64,000 bases of DNA, taken from the NCBI RefSeq assembly GCF_024198215.1, contig NZ_JAKCFA010000002.1, forward strand, positions 62,001 to 126,000, given 5' to 3'. Source of the stretch: Myxococcus qinghaiensis. Its GTDB lineage: Bacteria > Myxococcota > Myxococcia > Myxococcales > Myxococcaceae. Both the position numbers and the translations under genes were made by a program. Below, in pieces: positions 17,550 to 27,405 of this stretch; within the stretch, counting starts at the first letter, position 1, and every line of letters begins with the position of its first letter. The notes under the pieces are model-generated. The model saw only the letters and a program-made list of their open reading frames with translations. It searched no databases and was not told the origin of the DNA.

Positions 17550-18698
17550 ATGAACAGTTCGAAGACCACTGCTCGAGGACTGCTGTGCGCGCTGGGCTTG
17601 CTGCTGACGGGCGCGGGAATCGCGGCGCAGGAGAGCCCGCCGCCGACGAACCCGGGCTCGTCGAAGGGCGTGCCGGGCCCCCAGGAAGCAGGGGCCAAGA
17701 ATCCCGAGGAGCTGGCCTCCGTGCGCATCCTCGCCACGGGCGGCCCCATCGCCGGGGCGCAGGGCAATCCCCAGGGCTACGGCTACAAGGCCGGCGCCCT
17801 CAAGGTCGAGGACCTCATCAAGGCCGTCCCCGACCTGGACAAGGTGGCGAAGCTGACCGGTGAGCAGGTGGCGAACATCGGCAGCCAGGACATGAACGAC
17901 GCGGTGTGGCTGAAGCTGGCGAAGCGGACCAACGAGCTGCTCGCCTCGCCGGAAGTCGACGCCGTCGTCGTCACGCACGGCACCGACACGCTGGAGGAGA
18001 CGGCGTACTTCCTGGACCTGGTCGTCAAGAGCGACAAGCCCGTCGTGCTCGTGGGCTCCATGCGTCCGGCCACCGCCATCAGCGCGGACGGGCCGGGCAA
18101 CCTCTACAACGCGGTGGCGGTGGCCTCGTCTCCGGAGGCGAAGGGGCGCGGGGTGCTCATCGTCATCAACGATGAAATCCACACCGCCCGCAACGTCACC
18201 AATACGAACACCACCAACGTGGAGACCTTCCGCAGCCCGAACCGGGGCCCGGCCGGCGTCGTCAACACCGGGGATGTCCACTGGTTCGAGCGGATGGACA
18301 AGAAGCACACGGTGGACTCGGAGTTCTCCGTCACCGGCAAGAACACGCTCCCCCGGGTCGACATCCTGTACGCCCACGCGAACATGAGCCCGGACCTCAT
18401 CGACTCGGCGGTGAAGAACGGCGCCAAGGGGCTGGTCATCGCGGGGGTGGGGGACGGGAACATGACCCAGCCGGCGCTCGACACGCTGGCCCGGCACGTG
18501 AAGAAGGGCGTGGTGGTGGTGCGCAGCACGCGACTGCCCAGCGGGCTGGTGCTGCGCAACAACGAAATCAACGACGACCAGAAGGGCTTCGTGGCCTCCG
18601 GCGAGCTGAACCCGGCGAAGTCGCGCGTGCTGTTGCAGCTGGCCCTGCTGGAGACGAAGGACCCGAATCGGGTGCAGCGGATGTTCGAGGAGTACTGA
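17550..18698 (+). CDS. Periplasmic type II L-asparaginase homologue with altered catalytic residues
   Basis: A 382-residue exported protein of the type II asparaginase family. It has a signal peptide (GLLCALGLLLTGAGIAAQ) and a 25-residue proline/glycine linker before the enzyme domain. The fold is well kept: GEQVANIGSQDMND, THGTDTLEETAYFLDL, VGSMRPATAISADGPGN and GFVASGELNPAKSRVLLQLAL. Against E. coli AnsB, however, the nucleophile motif TGGTIAG reads TGGPIAG, so the Thr12 equivalent is Pro66 (codon 17745-17747). The Lys162 equivalent in VTKTNTT is Asn218 (VTNTNTT). Thr89 and Asp90 equivalents (Thr145, Asp146) remain. Hydrolysis by the usual mechanism is therefore doubtful. It lies between aspD and a membrane-protein gene it overlaps by TGATG. 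Confidence 0.88.
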   Translation: MNSSKTTARGLLCALGLLLTGAGIAAQESPPPTNPGSSKGVPGPQEAGAKNPEELASVRILATGGPIAGAQGNPQGYGYKAGALKVEDLIKAVPDLDKVAKLTGEQVANIGSQDMNDAVWLKLAKRTNELLASPEVDAVVVTHGTDTLEETAYFLDLVVKSDKPVVLVGSMRPATAISADGPGNLYNAVAVASSPEAKGRGVLIVINDEIHTARNVTNTNTTNVETFRSPNRGPAGVVNTGDVHWFERMDKKHTVDSEFSVTGKNTLPRVDILYAHANMSPDLIDSAVKNGAKGLVIAGVGDGNMTQPALDTLARHVKKGVVVVRSTRLPSGLVLRNNEINDDQKGFVASGELNPAKSRVLLQLALLETKDPNRVQRMFEEY

Positions 18699-19849
18699 TG
18701 GCCGCATCCCGTCTGCTCCCCGACTTCTCCCTGGTGAGGGGAGGACCGTTCTTCGAACTGGAGCGCGGCCTGCATCTCGTCGGGCCGCCCCGGTTCGAGG
18801 CCTGGCGGTCGGCGCTGTGCTTCACGCTCGTGAGCTGGGCGCCGCTGGCGCTGCTGGCGCTGCTGCAGGGCAAGGAGGCCACGCGCCTGTTCCTCTCCGA
18901 CTTCCAGGTGCATGCGATGCTGCTGATGTCGCTGCCCGTGCTCGTGGCGGCGGAGCCGTACGTCGACAGTCGCGTCGGGGTGGCGGCGCGGCAGTTCCTC
19001 CGCGCGGACCTGGTGGAGGAGAAGGGCCGCGAGTCATTCGAGGCCATGGCCCGGGGACTGACGCGGTGGCGAGATGCTCCGCTCATCGAGCTGCTGCTGC
19101 TGGGCCTCGTCATCGCGTTCGCGCTCGGGTCCGCGCCGGACCCGGCGAAGGAGTGGCTTGTCGTGGCGGACCCGACGCCGCGACTGTCGCTCGCGGGCGG
19201 CTGGTACCAGTACGTGAGCCAGCCTCTCGCGCGCTTCCTCGCGTTCCGGTGGATGTGGCGCGCCTTCGGCTGGGGCGTCTTCCTCCTGCGGGTCTCCCGG
19301 CTCCCGCTCCGGCTGTCTCCCACCCACCCGGACCAGGCCGGCGGGCTGGGCTTCCTCTCCATCTGCCAGGCCAGCTTCGCGCCGGTGGTGTTCGCGGTGG
19401 CGGTGCCCGTCGCCACGTATTCGTTCCGGGCGAATGCCGCGGCCATCACCGAGTCCCCCCTGGACTACATCATGCCGCAGGTCCTCTACGCCGTGCTCGC
19501 CTGCCTCGCCGTGTTCGCGCCGCTGGTCTTCTTCTCTCCGCAGCTCGTGCACGCCAAGCGGCGGGGAGACCCGTGGTTCTCCGCGGTCGCCGCGCACCAC
19601 TCGCGACGGTTCGAGGACAAGTGGTTCCACCGGGATTCGAACGCCAACCCGTTGGGCTCGCCGGACTTCTCGTCCCTGGCGGACCTGGGCTCGTCCTTCA
19701 TGGTCGCCCGGAGAATGAAGCTGTTTCCGTGGGACCAGCGGTCGGCGCTCGCGGTGGCCGCCGCGGGCCTCGCGCCGCTCGTCATCCTCCTGGTGCTCGA
19801 CAGGCAGTTCCTCGCGGTGGTGTCCCAGCTGCGCAAGAGCCTGAGCTGA
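18698..19849 (+). CDS. Multi-pass membrane protein of unknown function
   Basis: A 383-residue protein I do not assign to a family with a known role. Hydrophobic stretches at about 45-62, 73-86, 135-150, 222-242 and 258-280, and near the C terminus, suggest six or so membrane segments. A charged loop of about 70 residues precedes the last one. It overlaps the asparaginase-like gene by one base (TGATG), so the two are almost certainly co-translated in an aspD-asparaginase-membrane protein operon. The context hints at amino-acid uptake or export, but the sequence does not show it. Confidence 0.7.
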   Translation: MAASRLLPDFSLVRGGPFFELERGLHLVGPPRFEAWRSALCFTLVSWAPLALLALLQGKEATRLFLSDFQVHAMLLMSLPVLVAAEPYVDSRVGVAARQFLRADLVEEKGRESFEAMARGLTRWRDAPLIELLLLGLVIAFALGSAPDPAKEWLVVADPTPRLSLAGGWYQYVSQPLARFLAFRWMWRAFGWGVFLLRVSRLPLRLSPTHPDQAGGLGFLSICQASFAPVVFAVAVPVATYSFRANAAAITESPLDYIMPQVLYAVLACLAVFAPLVFFSPQLVHAKRRGDPWFSAVAAHHSRRFEDKWFHRDSNANPLGSPDFSSLADLGSSFMVARRMKLFPWDQRSALAVAAAGLAPLVILLVLDRQFLAVVSQLRKSLS

Positions 19850-19957
19850 GCCTTGGCGGGCGCCCGGGTGGTCGGGTGCCGGGGACTCGCTCGACGACGA
19901 GAAGGTGAAGATCACTGTGCGGGGGCTCCACTGCGCGCCGCCCGCGAGGAGGCGAGC

Positions 19958-20848
19958 ATGCTCAGGTCCGTGGTCGCATTCGTGCTGGGCAACATCGTGA
20001 CCCTGTTCATGTTCACCGAGGGACTGGCGCGACGTCCCGGGGAGATTCGTCACGTCCTGGAGCGCCCCGCGCTCTACGTGCGCGCCCTGCTGGTGGTGTT
20101 GCTGCTCGTGCCCCTGGTCGCCCTGGCGGTGGTCAAGGTCTTCCATCTGCCGACGGTGGTGGCCAGCGCCATCCTGCTGATGGCCATCTGCCCCGGCGCG
20201 CCGCTGCAGGTGAATCAGGCGAAGGCTCTCGGTGCGAATCCCTCCACCTCCATCAACCTGCTGCTCCTGCTCAGCGTGTTCGCGCTCATCACGGTGCCAC
20301 TCTGGGTGATGGGCGTGGACCGGCTGCTCGGGGTCGAGTTCAAGGCGAGCCCGGACCTGGTCTTCCGCCTGCTGGCGGTGAAGATCCTCCCGCCGCTCGC
20401 GGTGGGCATCGCCCTGCGCCACTACCTCCCGAACGTGGCCAAGGCCCTGGCGCCCTGGTGCAGCAAGGTGTTCAACGTGCTGCTCCTCGTCGTGGCCGTG
20501 GGGCTGCTCTTCATCGTCGGGCCCAGGCTCCTCCACGTCGCGTGGATCGCCATCTTCGCGTTGGTGGTCGTCGTCACCATCTCGGTCCTGCTCGGGCACT
20601 GGGCCGGAGCGCCCAGGCTGGAGGACCGCAAGGCGGTGGCGCTGGCCACGGCCTTCGCGCACCCGGTGCTGGCCATGACCATCATCATCCAGAGCTATCC
20701 GAACTACCGGGCCCTGGAGGTCGCGGGCGTGGTCGGGGCCTACATCGTCATCCGGTTGCTGGCGCTCACGCCCTACAAGCTCTGGGTGAAGCGTCAGCAC
20801 GACTCGGAGCCCTCGCGGCACGTGCCGTCGGATGGCGTTCCCGTGTGA
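19958..20848 (+). CDS. Bile acid:sodium symporter (BASS)-like membrane transporter
   Basis: A 296-residue, strongly hydrophobic protein with about nine to ten predicted membrane segments, resembling the BASS / arsenite-permease-like transporter group. VVASAILLMAICPGAPLQVNQAKALGA resembles the conserved crossover helix of that superfamily. ALATAFAHPVLAMTIIIQSYPN resembles the second conserved helix pair. The ATG at 19958 follows GAGGAGG; an upstream extension of the frame is not hydrophobic and has no ribosome site. It follows the preceding operon by 108 bases and converges on the patatin gene, 9 bases away. The substrate is unknown. Confidence 0.7.
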   Translation: MLRSVVAFVLGNIVTLFMFTEGLARRPGEIRHVLERPALYVRALLVVLLLVPLVALAVVKVFHLPTVVASAILLMAICPGAPLQVNQAKALGANPSTSINLLLLLSVFALITVPLWVMGVDRLLGVEFKASPDLVFRLLAVKILPPLAVGIALRHYLPNVAKALAPWCSKVFNVLLLVVAVGLLFIVGPRLLHVAWIAIFALVVVVTISVLLGHWAGAPRLEDRKAVALATAFAHPVLAMTIIIQSYPNYRALEVAGVVGAYIVIRLLALTPYKLWVKRQHDSEPSRHVPSDGVPV

Positions 20849-20857
20849 CGTGCTCCG

Positions 20858-23770
20858 TCAGCGCTTCGCCCGGGCGGGGTCCTTGGGGTGGATGCTCACC
20901 TTCGCCCAGATGAAGCCCAGGTTGTTCCAGTCCTGCACCGCCTTGACGGTGACGTGCTGACCGACGCGCAGCGCGCCCAGGAGCTTGCCGTACGCGGCCG
21001 GCTCGCCCTCCGGTGGGTCGTCTCGCAGGAGCGAGGGGGCGGTGCTCTCCAGCGTGCTGCCCACGAAGCGCTGCGGTGGCAGGGACCACTCGGCCTGGGA
21101 TTGCTTGCAGTAGAAGCAGGTGCGCCAGGTGTTGGTGCCTGACAGGTACTGGCCCAGGTAGACCCAGGCGTCCTTGCTGCCCTCGCCCAGCCGCGTCGCC
21201 AGGTCCGGCGCGTCCGCTTCGGCCTGGGAGTTGACCTGCACGGCGGGCGCGTCCCGGTCATAGAGCCAGGGCGTGCCTTCCCGCTGCAGGGAGACCTGGT
21301 CGGCGGCGATCTTCTGGGTGAGCTGCACGGCGAGCATCCGGGTGATGGGGTCTCTCAGCCGCTCCATCAACGCCGGATGGGAGTGGACGGAGAGGGGCGC
21401 ATAGAAGGAGTCGCTCGCGACGATGCGCTCGGTCTGCGCCGCGCCCTGGAGGTTCTTGATGTGGCTTGCGATGAGGTCGCTCGCGCTCTCCTCCTGCCAT
21501 AGGAACTGGCCCAGCAGCCGGCCCTTGTCCTTGGGGCCCAGGGCCCACGCGGTCATCACCTCGTCCTGGTTCTCCTCCATGCACTGGCGCTGCGCGTCGC
21601 TCGCGTCCTCGGCCAGCTCGACGTCTCCGTACGCGTAGCTGGTCTGCATCATCGTCACCTGCCTGCCCGCGAGGAGGCGGCCGATCTCCGCCTTCTGGTA
21701 TTCGGCCATGTCGCGCGCGAAGGCGTGGCTGGAGCGGGAGAGGGCGGAGAGCGGAGTGGAGATAGGGCCTGTCGTGTCCTCGCTCTCGTCCAGCGACGGC
21801 GGCTTCGCGCCCGAGTCGATCTCCACGAAGAGCACGCCCCGCGCCTGGAGCTGCTTGAAGAACAGGTCGATGCCCGCCTGCGCCTGGGGGTTCTGCTTCC
21901 AGCGCTCCGTGTCGGTGAGCCCTCGCAGCAACAGGACGAAGGTGTCGAGCCCGGTGTTGTCGAACACGCCTCCGTCGATGAGCGGCTCGCGGTGTCCCGT
22001 CGCGTCGATGACGCCGGGCAGGTCGACGATGAAGGGGAAGTTCGCGGAGGCCCGGACGGCGTCGGCGAGCGCGATGTCCCCCGTCGTGGTCAGCTCGCTG
22101 GTGGAGCGCGCCTGGGCCTCCGGCTGGGTGCCGTCGCTTACCATGCGCGGAGGCAGGGGAGGCTTGCCGGTGACGACCCGGCCGCCCGTCCGCGCGCTGG
22201 CCGTGTTGAGGAAGAGCAGGGGGACGCTGCCATCCTCGGGGAGGCTCGCGGGCCAGCCCAGGTAGTCGGACCAGAAGGACGCCAGGCCTCCGCCACGGCT
22301 CACCCCCGGCATCACCACGCCGCGCAGCAGGGGCGCGTTGAAGTCGACGAACATGTCGTCGAGCGCGTCGCTGCTCAGCGGCCACAGGCGGTCCGCCTTC
22401 AGGCGACAGGCGCCGTTCATCAGGTGGGAGGCGAGCTCCTCGCGAGGCGCGTGTTTGAGCGGCACGTCGGCCGGGACAATCGCCCCCAGCGTCCCCGCCG
22501 CCAGCCGGTGCGAGAAGTGCGCGCTGGCGACGCTGCCGCCGGAGACGCTGCTGATGAAGAGCACGTGGTCCGACAGCCGCTGCGCGCGGCACCGCTCGGA
22601 GGTGGCGTCGGGGACGCTCACGTGCATCCGGCTCAGGCTCTCCAGTGTGAGCATGGCGAAGATGGCCGCGCGCGAGCCGCCGCCGGCCGCGGAGACGAAG
22701 ACCACCGGCCCGTCACACATCTGCTCCAGGCGACGGTTCGCCGTGCCGAGCCAGCGGGTGAAGACGGCGTCCTCGCTCGCGGACACGCCGTCGGCCAGCG
22801 GCAGGGGCGTGAGGAACTCCTGCCTGTCCAAAAGGTCGACGACGAGGAAGCCGGAGCCCAGGAGCGCGAGGGCGAGCACGGCGCGCTGGACCACGTTCTC
22901 CACGAGGTCGAGCGCGCGGGCCGCGCACAGAATCACGAAGAGCAGGTGGTAGATGGCCCAGATGGTGTAGAGCCGGAAGCTGGCCTCGGGAATCGTCGGG
23001 ATGAAGAAGCCCCAGAGCAGCTCCGCGAGGAAGTAGGAGCCCAGCGACATCACCAGCCCCCGGGTGATGACCTCCGTCAGGACGCGCAGCGAGGGCTTCC
23101 AGGCAATCACCCTCGCTCCCACCAGTCCGAGCACCCCCACCGCCGCCGCCAGCGTCGCGACGAGAATGGGCCCCGAATCCCGAGCCTTCCACGGCGCGGG
23201 CAGCAGTCCCAGGAAGCCGACGAGGCCCAGCGCCAGCGCCGCGACGATGATGCCGCAATACAGCAGCCCTCCTGAGGTCCGCAGTCCGTTGGCGGGAAAA
23301 GCCAGGGGGAAGCGCGCCAGCGTCACCAGGCGTCGGCACACCGCGAGCACCGCCCGACTGACGAAGTTGCGGCGCTCCATCCACCGGGGCACGTCCTCGC
23401 GCGGCACGAAGACCCACATCGCGCTCATCAGGAAGAAGGCCCCGAGCAGGAGGACGTACGCCCAGAACGTCACGGCCATCAGCGCGGAGCCGCCCGCTTG
23501 CAGCGAGGCCACACCCGGCAGCTGCAACACGATGTTGTGGATCTGCGGCAGGTTCGTCAGCGCGAGCCCCGCCAACAGCAGCGCGATGATGGTCGCCAAC
23601 CGCTTCTCGACATAGCCCACCCAGGCGGGGACTCGCGCTGCTTCCTTCCGCGCGCCCTGCACCGCGTGCACCAGCTGATTGCGCCCGCCAGCGTCACCCA
23701 CGGGAAGTGGGGACCCGCCTCGCTGCTCCACCACGTTGGGTCTGCTCTTGCTCTGGCGTCGCTTGCTCAC
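20858..23770 (-). CDS. Large membrane-anchored patatin-like phospholipase
   Basis: A 970-residue protein in three parts. The N-terminal third (about 60-330) has eight or so hydrophobic segments and anchors it in the membrane. The middle is a patatin-type lipase domain: oxyanion-hole loop SAAGGGSRAAIF, nucleophile elbow SSVSGGSVAS with Ser410, and the partner Asp599 in IDGGVFDNTGLD. A long insertion separates the two. The end (VGQHVTVKAVQDWNNLGFIWAKV) looks like a small SH3-like barrel. Patatins hydrolyse acyl esters of phospholipids by a Ser-Asp dyad, and all key residues are present. The gene stands alone between the BASS-like gene and the SulP gene. The acyl-hydrolase call is good; the physiological lipid is unknown. 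Confidence 0.85.
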   Translation of the reverse strand: MSKRRQSKSRPNVVEQRGGSPLPVGDAGGRNQLVHAVQGARKEAARVPAWVGYVEKRLATIIALLLAGLALTNLPQIHNIVLQLPGVASLQAGGSALMAVTFWAYVLLLGAFFLMSAMWVFVPREDVPRWMERRNFVSRAVLAVCRRLVTLARFPLAFPANGLRTSGGLLYCGIIVAALALGLVGFLGLLPAPWKARDSGPILVATLAAAVGVLGLVGARVIAWKPSLRVLTEVITRGLVMSLGSYFLAELLWGFFIPTIPEASFRLYTIWAIYHLLFVILCAARALDLVENVVQRAVLALALLGSGFLVVDLLDRQEFLTPLPLADGVSASEDAVFTRWLGTANRRLEQMCDGPVVFVSAAGGGSRAAIFAMLTLESLSRMHVSVPDATSERCRAQRLSDHVLFISSVSGGSVASAHFSHRLAAGTLGAIVPADVPLKHAPREELASHLMNGACRLKADRLWPLSSDALDDMFVDFNAPLLRGVVMPGVSRGGGLASFWSDYLGWPASLPEDGSVPLLFLNTASARTGGRVVTGKPPLPPRMVSDGTQPEAQARSTSELTTTGDIALADAVRASANFPFIVDLPGVIDATGHREPLIDGGVFDNTGLDTFVLLLRGLTDTERWKQNPQAQAGIDLFFKQLQARGVLFVEIDSGAKPPSLDESEDTTGPISTPLSALSRSSHAFARDMAEYQKAEIGRLLAGRQVTMMQTSYAYGDVELAEDASDAQRQCMEENQDEVMTAWALGPKDKGRLLGQFLWQEESASDLIASHIKNLQGAAQTERIVASDSFYAPLSVHSHPALMERLRDPITRMLAVQLTQKIAADQVSLQREGTPWLYDRDAPAVQVNSQAEADAPDLATRLGEGSKDAWVYLGQYLSGTNTWRTCFYCKQSQAEWSLPPQRFVGSTLESTAPSLLRDDPPEGEPAAYGKLLGALRVGQHVTVKAVQDWNNLGFIWAKVSIHPKDPARAKR

Positions 23771-23881
23771 GGGCCCCCCTCGTTGGACAGGCGGAACCGT
23801 CCGATGAGTTCTGGCTAGTACGACCTGTCCAGAATATCACCGTTGCGTCTGTCCATGGGCCCCGGGGAGCGGGGTGGACGC

Positions 23882-25535
23882 CTACTCGTGTGGAGAGGAG
23901 CCGTCGTCGAGCCGAGCCAGCCGATGGCGCAGTGCCTCCAGCCGGCGGCGGTCGTCGTCGCCCTCGGCGGCGGGGATGGCCTCCTCCACCAGGGCGTTCA
24001 ACCGGTGGAGCCCGTCCTTCACGAGCGACCACTCGGCCTTCGAGTGGTGATTCCGGTGTGACAGGTACTCCACCACGCCGTTCAAGGTCTGCGGGTGGAT
24101 GTTCTTCGCGCCGATGCGCTCCGTCACGCCGGTCCGGTCCAGCATCCGCTGTGTCTGGCTCAGCACGCGGGAGAGCATCAGCGTGACTTCGCGGTGCTCC
24201 AGCGAGTCCTTCAGCGCGCCGAGCATGTCCGCGCCCGGCACGTCGAGGTCCGAGGTGACTTCCAGGTCCAGCAGCACGACGTGGACGGGCGAGGTCGCGC
24301 TGTCCACGCGGCTGATGATGGCGTCCCGGAGGGCCGTGGCGTTGGCGAAGAAGATGCCCTCGTTCGGACGAAGCATCAGCAACCCGGGCACGGTGAGGGG
24401 GGCGGGCTGGCGACGGACGTCCGCGAAGTCCAGCGTGCCCGGCGCGCGGCCCAGCTCACTGACGCGGGGCTGGCTGGCACGCCAGACGAGGAGCGCCACG
24501 GACAGGCCCACGGAGACCATCAGCCCGAGGAGCACCTCGAGCACGAGCACGCTGAGGAGCGCGCCCGCGGCGAGGAGGAAGTCGGTGCGGCGCAGCTTGA
24601 AGAGGCGGCGCATCTCCTTCACGTCCATCATCCCCACCGTGGCGAGGATGACGATGGCGGCCAGCGTGGCCTCCGGCAGCGTGCGGAACAGCGGGGTGAA
24701 GAAGAGCGCCACCAGCGCGATTCCGAACGCGCCCGGCAGCAGCTTCAAGAGGTCGCCCATGCCCACGTCCGGAATGGCCGGGCCCGACAGGCCCGAGGGG
24801 ATGTTTCCCACCACCTTCACGCCGTGCGTCTGGAGGCCGAGCACGCCGACGACGACGGTCCCCAGCACCAGCACGACGAGGGACGCGGGCAGGCGTGGCA
24901 GGAGCCGACCCAGCATGAGCAACACCGCCACGCTCGCCGCGCCGATGACGAGCGTGAGCGGCTGCGTCTGCCCCAGGTGCGTGACGAGGTGCCACAGGCG
25001 CTCGAAGAAGTTGCCGCCCCCCGGCCTCGATGCCGAGCAGCTTGGGCACCTGTTTGATGGCGATGACCAGCGCGAGGCCGAAGACGAAGCCGGTGAGGAC
25101 CGACTCCGAGAAGAACTGGGCGATGCGCCCGAGCTTCAGGACGCCGGCGAGGATGGAGATGGCGCCGGCGAGCATGGCCAGCGCGGCGGTGAGCGCGATG
25201 AAGCGAGGGGTGCCCGAGGGCGCGAGCGCGGCCACCGTGGACGCGGAGAGCACGGCCACCGTGGCGGAGATGGCGACCACGAGCTGCCGGGAGGTGCCGA
25301 GCAGGGCAGAGAGGACCAGCGCCACCGGGCCCGCACAGAAGGCGGCTTGCGGTGGCACGCCCGCAAGCTCCGCGTAGGCCATGGCCTCTGGAATCTGGAG
25401 CGCGGTGATGGTCAGCGCCGCCGCGACGTCGCGCTTGAGCGAACTGGGACGCCACTTGGGGAGCCAGGACAGGAACGGCAGGAAGCGCGCGACGGAGTGG
25501 GCTCCGGGGCCGTGTGGATGGGAGGTCTCCGGCAT
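23882..25535 (-). pseudogene. SulP-family anion permease with STAS domain, interrupted by a frameshift
   Basis: Two overlapping frames together spell one SulP transporter. The upstream part (MPETSHPHG through KLLGIEAGG) carries the first membrane helices, including ALTITALQIPEAMAYAELAGV. The downstream part carries the remaining helices and a STAS domain (about VPGLLMLRPNEGIFFANATAL to the end). The join is at a run of six C (25017-25022, plus strand). With five, the reading continues EAGGGNFFERLWHLVTHLGQ into the second frame. The gene length, 1,654 bases, is one over a multiple of three, which fits one extra base. As sequenced it would stop early or split. It may be a pseudogene, a slippage site or a sequencing error. 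Confidence 0.82.
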
Positions 25536-25803
25536 GTGGGTCGCTCCGACGGTCGTGTCCCGCACACGCTGTTGAGCGCGCGCCGGTCCGACAATCGAGC
25601 CCGCGCCGATTCGAGGGCTCGCCAGGCCCGGCCCTCCCGGGCCGCGAGGTGGGGCGAGCGAGCAGCGTGCGCGGCGGCTCGCGGCGGGCCCTCCCTCGCC
25701 GGTCCCCCGACTGTTGCGTGCACGTCAGCTCCGGCCCACGTTGCCGGGCGTGAGAGCAGGGTTGGTGATTCCACCGTCCTCGCTCCACGGGAGAGGTGCC
25801 ACC

Positions 25804-27132
25804 ATGTTGGAGCCATCGACCGCGGGACTGACGGCCCAGGAGATTCAAGACCTGGCGCGCGACGCCTATGTCTTTGGACTGCCGATGGTGGAGCACTACC
25901 GGCTCTTCGCGCTGGGCTTCCTGTCGGACTCGCCGCAGGTCCGGCCCGCCAACGTCTTCCTGCACTTCTCCCGGCTCTTCACCCCGAAGGACCGCGACGT
26001 CGTCTCCGCGAACAACGACACGCTCTACTCGGAGGCGAACCTGGACCTGCGCGGCGAGCCCGTGGTGCTGGACACTCCCGAGCTGGGAGGACGGTACTTC
26101 TGCATCCAGTTGGTCGACATCACGACGAACAACCTGGAGTACATCGGGACGCGGGCCACGGGGACGTCTCCTGGGCGCTTCGTCATCGCGGGACCCGACT
26201 GGTTGGGTGAGCTGCCGGAGTCACTGGCGGATGCGCGCGTCATCCGGTCGCCCTCGAGGTTCGTGGCGGCGCTGCTGCGCATCGGCGTCCAGGGGCCCGA
26301 GGACGTGTCCGCGGCGGCGTCGCTCCAGCAACAGTTCCGCCTGACGCCGCTCCATGTGCTCACGAAGCGCCCCGCGCCGAAGCTGCCCGACGTGGTCTGG
26401 CCGCCGTACTTCGATGACAAGGCGGACAGCTCGCTGAAGGCGTTCGAGTACGTCAACTTCATGATGCAGTGGCACCGGTTCACGGACGCGGAGCAGCCCT
26501 TGCTGGCGCGCTTCGCCCGCATTGGCGTCCGGCCTGGGGCGCGCATGGATGCCCAGGCCTTCGCGCCCGAGGTGCGCGCGGCGATGCTGGAGGGCGTGAA
26601 GGATGCGCGCCGGGTCATCCAGAAGCGCCCCGTGCTGCACCGGGGCTGGGAGCTGCCGGACCCGAAGGTGGGCGCGTTCGGGGACGACTACCTGCTGCGT
26701 GCGCATGTCGCGTGGAACTACATCTACGCGAACTCTCCCGAGGAGGCCGTCTATCCCATCACCCACCAGGATGGTGAGGACCGCTTGTTGGATGGAAGCC
26801 GGAGTCGCTACGTGCTGCGCTTCGCGGCGGATGCGCTACCTCCCGCCCGGTTCTTCTGGTCGCTCACGGCCTACGACGCGGAGACGCGGATGCTGGTGGA
26901 CAATCCCATCCAGCGCTACTCGGTCGGGGACCGCTCGCGTGATTTGAAGAAGTCGAGCGATGGCTCCATCTCCTTCTTCCTCCAGCACGACGCCCCCGAG
27001 CCACAGCGGGTGGCCAACTGGCTGCCTCTCCCCGACGGGCGCTTCTATGTCCTGCTGCGCATCTACGGCCCCTCCGAGGCGGTGCTGCGCGGGGCCTACG
27101 TCCCTCCGGCCATTGATGCGCTGAGCGACTGA
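25804..27132 (+). CDS. DUF1254/DUF1214 domain protein
   Basis: A 442-residue protein with the N-terminal DUF1254 pattern (ARDAYVFGLPMVEHYR, VSANNDTLYSEANLDLRGEPVVL, GRYFCIQLVDITTNN) and the C-terminal DUF1214 pattern (WNYIYANSPEEAVYP, RYVLRFAADALPPARFFWSLTAYD, ISFFLQHDAPE, NWLPLPDGRFYVLLRIYGP). No enzyme activity is established for these domains as far as I know. No signal peptide is visible from the ATG at 25804. It faces the frameshifted SulP gene head to head and converges on the HAD-phosphatase remnant. Confidence 0.82.
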   Translation: MLEPSTAGLTAQEIQDLARDAYVFGLPMVEHYRLFALGFLSDSPQVRPANVFLHFSRLFTPKDRDVVSANNDTLYSEANLDLRGEPVVLDTPELGGRYFCIQLVDITTNNLEYIGTRATGTSPGRFVIAGPDWLGELPESLADARVIRSPSRFVAALLRIGVQGPEDVSAAASLQQQFRLTPLHVLTKRPAPKLPDVVWPPYFDDKADSSLKAFEYVNFMMQWHRFTDAEQPLLARFARIGVRPGARMDAQAFAPEVRAAMLEGVKDARRVIQKRPVLHRGWELPDPKVGAFGDDYLLRAHVAWNYIYANSPEEAVYPITHQDGEDRLLDGSRSRYVLRFAADALPPARFFWSLTAYDAETRMLVDNPIQRYSVGDRSRDLKKSSDGSISFFLQHDAPEPQRVANWLPLPDGRFYVLLRIYGPSEAVLRGAYVPPAIDALSD

Positions 27133-27394
27133 CGGACGTCCCGAGTGTCCGGGTGCAGGTGGATGTTGATGGGCTTGCCCTCGCCATCGTCGATGCTGGT
27201 GAGGCTCGGCCGCTTCACCAGCACCGGCTTGGCCTTCGCCGTCCGGGAGAACTCCCCCGTGGTCATCCCCGCATGCGTGGCCGGTCCTCCGGCCGGACGA
27301 AGCTCGAAGCACCTTCCGTCGTCACCGCGTCGACGAAGTCCAGCAGCGCCTGGCGCGCCGTGCCGTCATTCCAGGAGGGAAGGGGAGCGCTCAT
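27133..27394 (-). pseudogene. Remnant of a HAD-family phosphatase
   Basis: From the ATG at 27394 a short frame reads MSAPLPSWNDGTARQALLDF and continues DAVTTEGASSFVRPEDRP before stopping at 27263. This is the recognisable N terminus of a HAD-like hydrolase group, just short of where the DxDGT motif should come. In another frame, from about 27250 to 27160, follows PVLVKRPSLTSIDDGEGKP and INIHLH. These resemble a segment normally found much later in the same family, near the GKPxxIxxHIG part. The catalytic middle and the C terminus are missing. It starts 11 bases after the AspT-family stop, so it was probably the second gene of that operon. Family call by eye. Confidence 0.6.
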
Positions 27395-27405
27395 GGTGTG
27401 CCTCC

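Noticed and set aside
15566..17767. Upstream extension of the formylglycine-generating enzyme frame
   Set aside because: It would run antisense through aspD and give Arg/Gln/His-rich sequence; the enzyme domain begins right after the ATG at 15565.
23882..25565. Two separate SulP-like genes
   Set aside because: The two frames hold complementary halves of one transporter and join cleanly if one base of a C run is removed.
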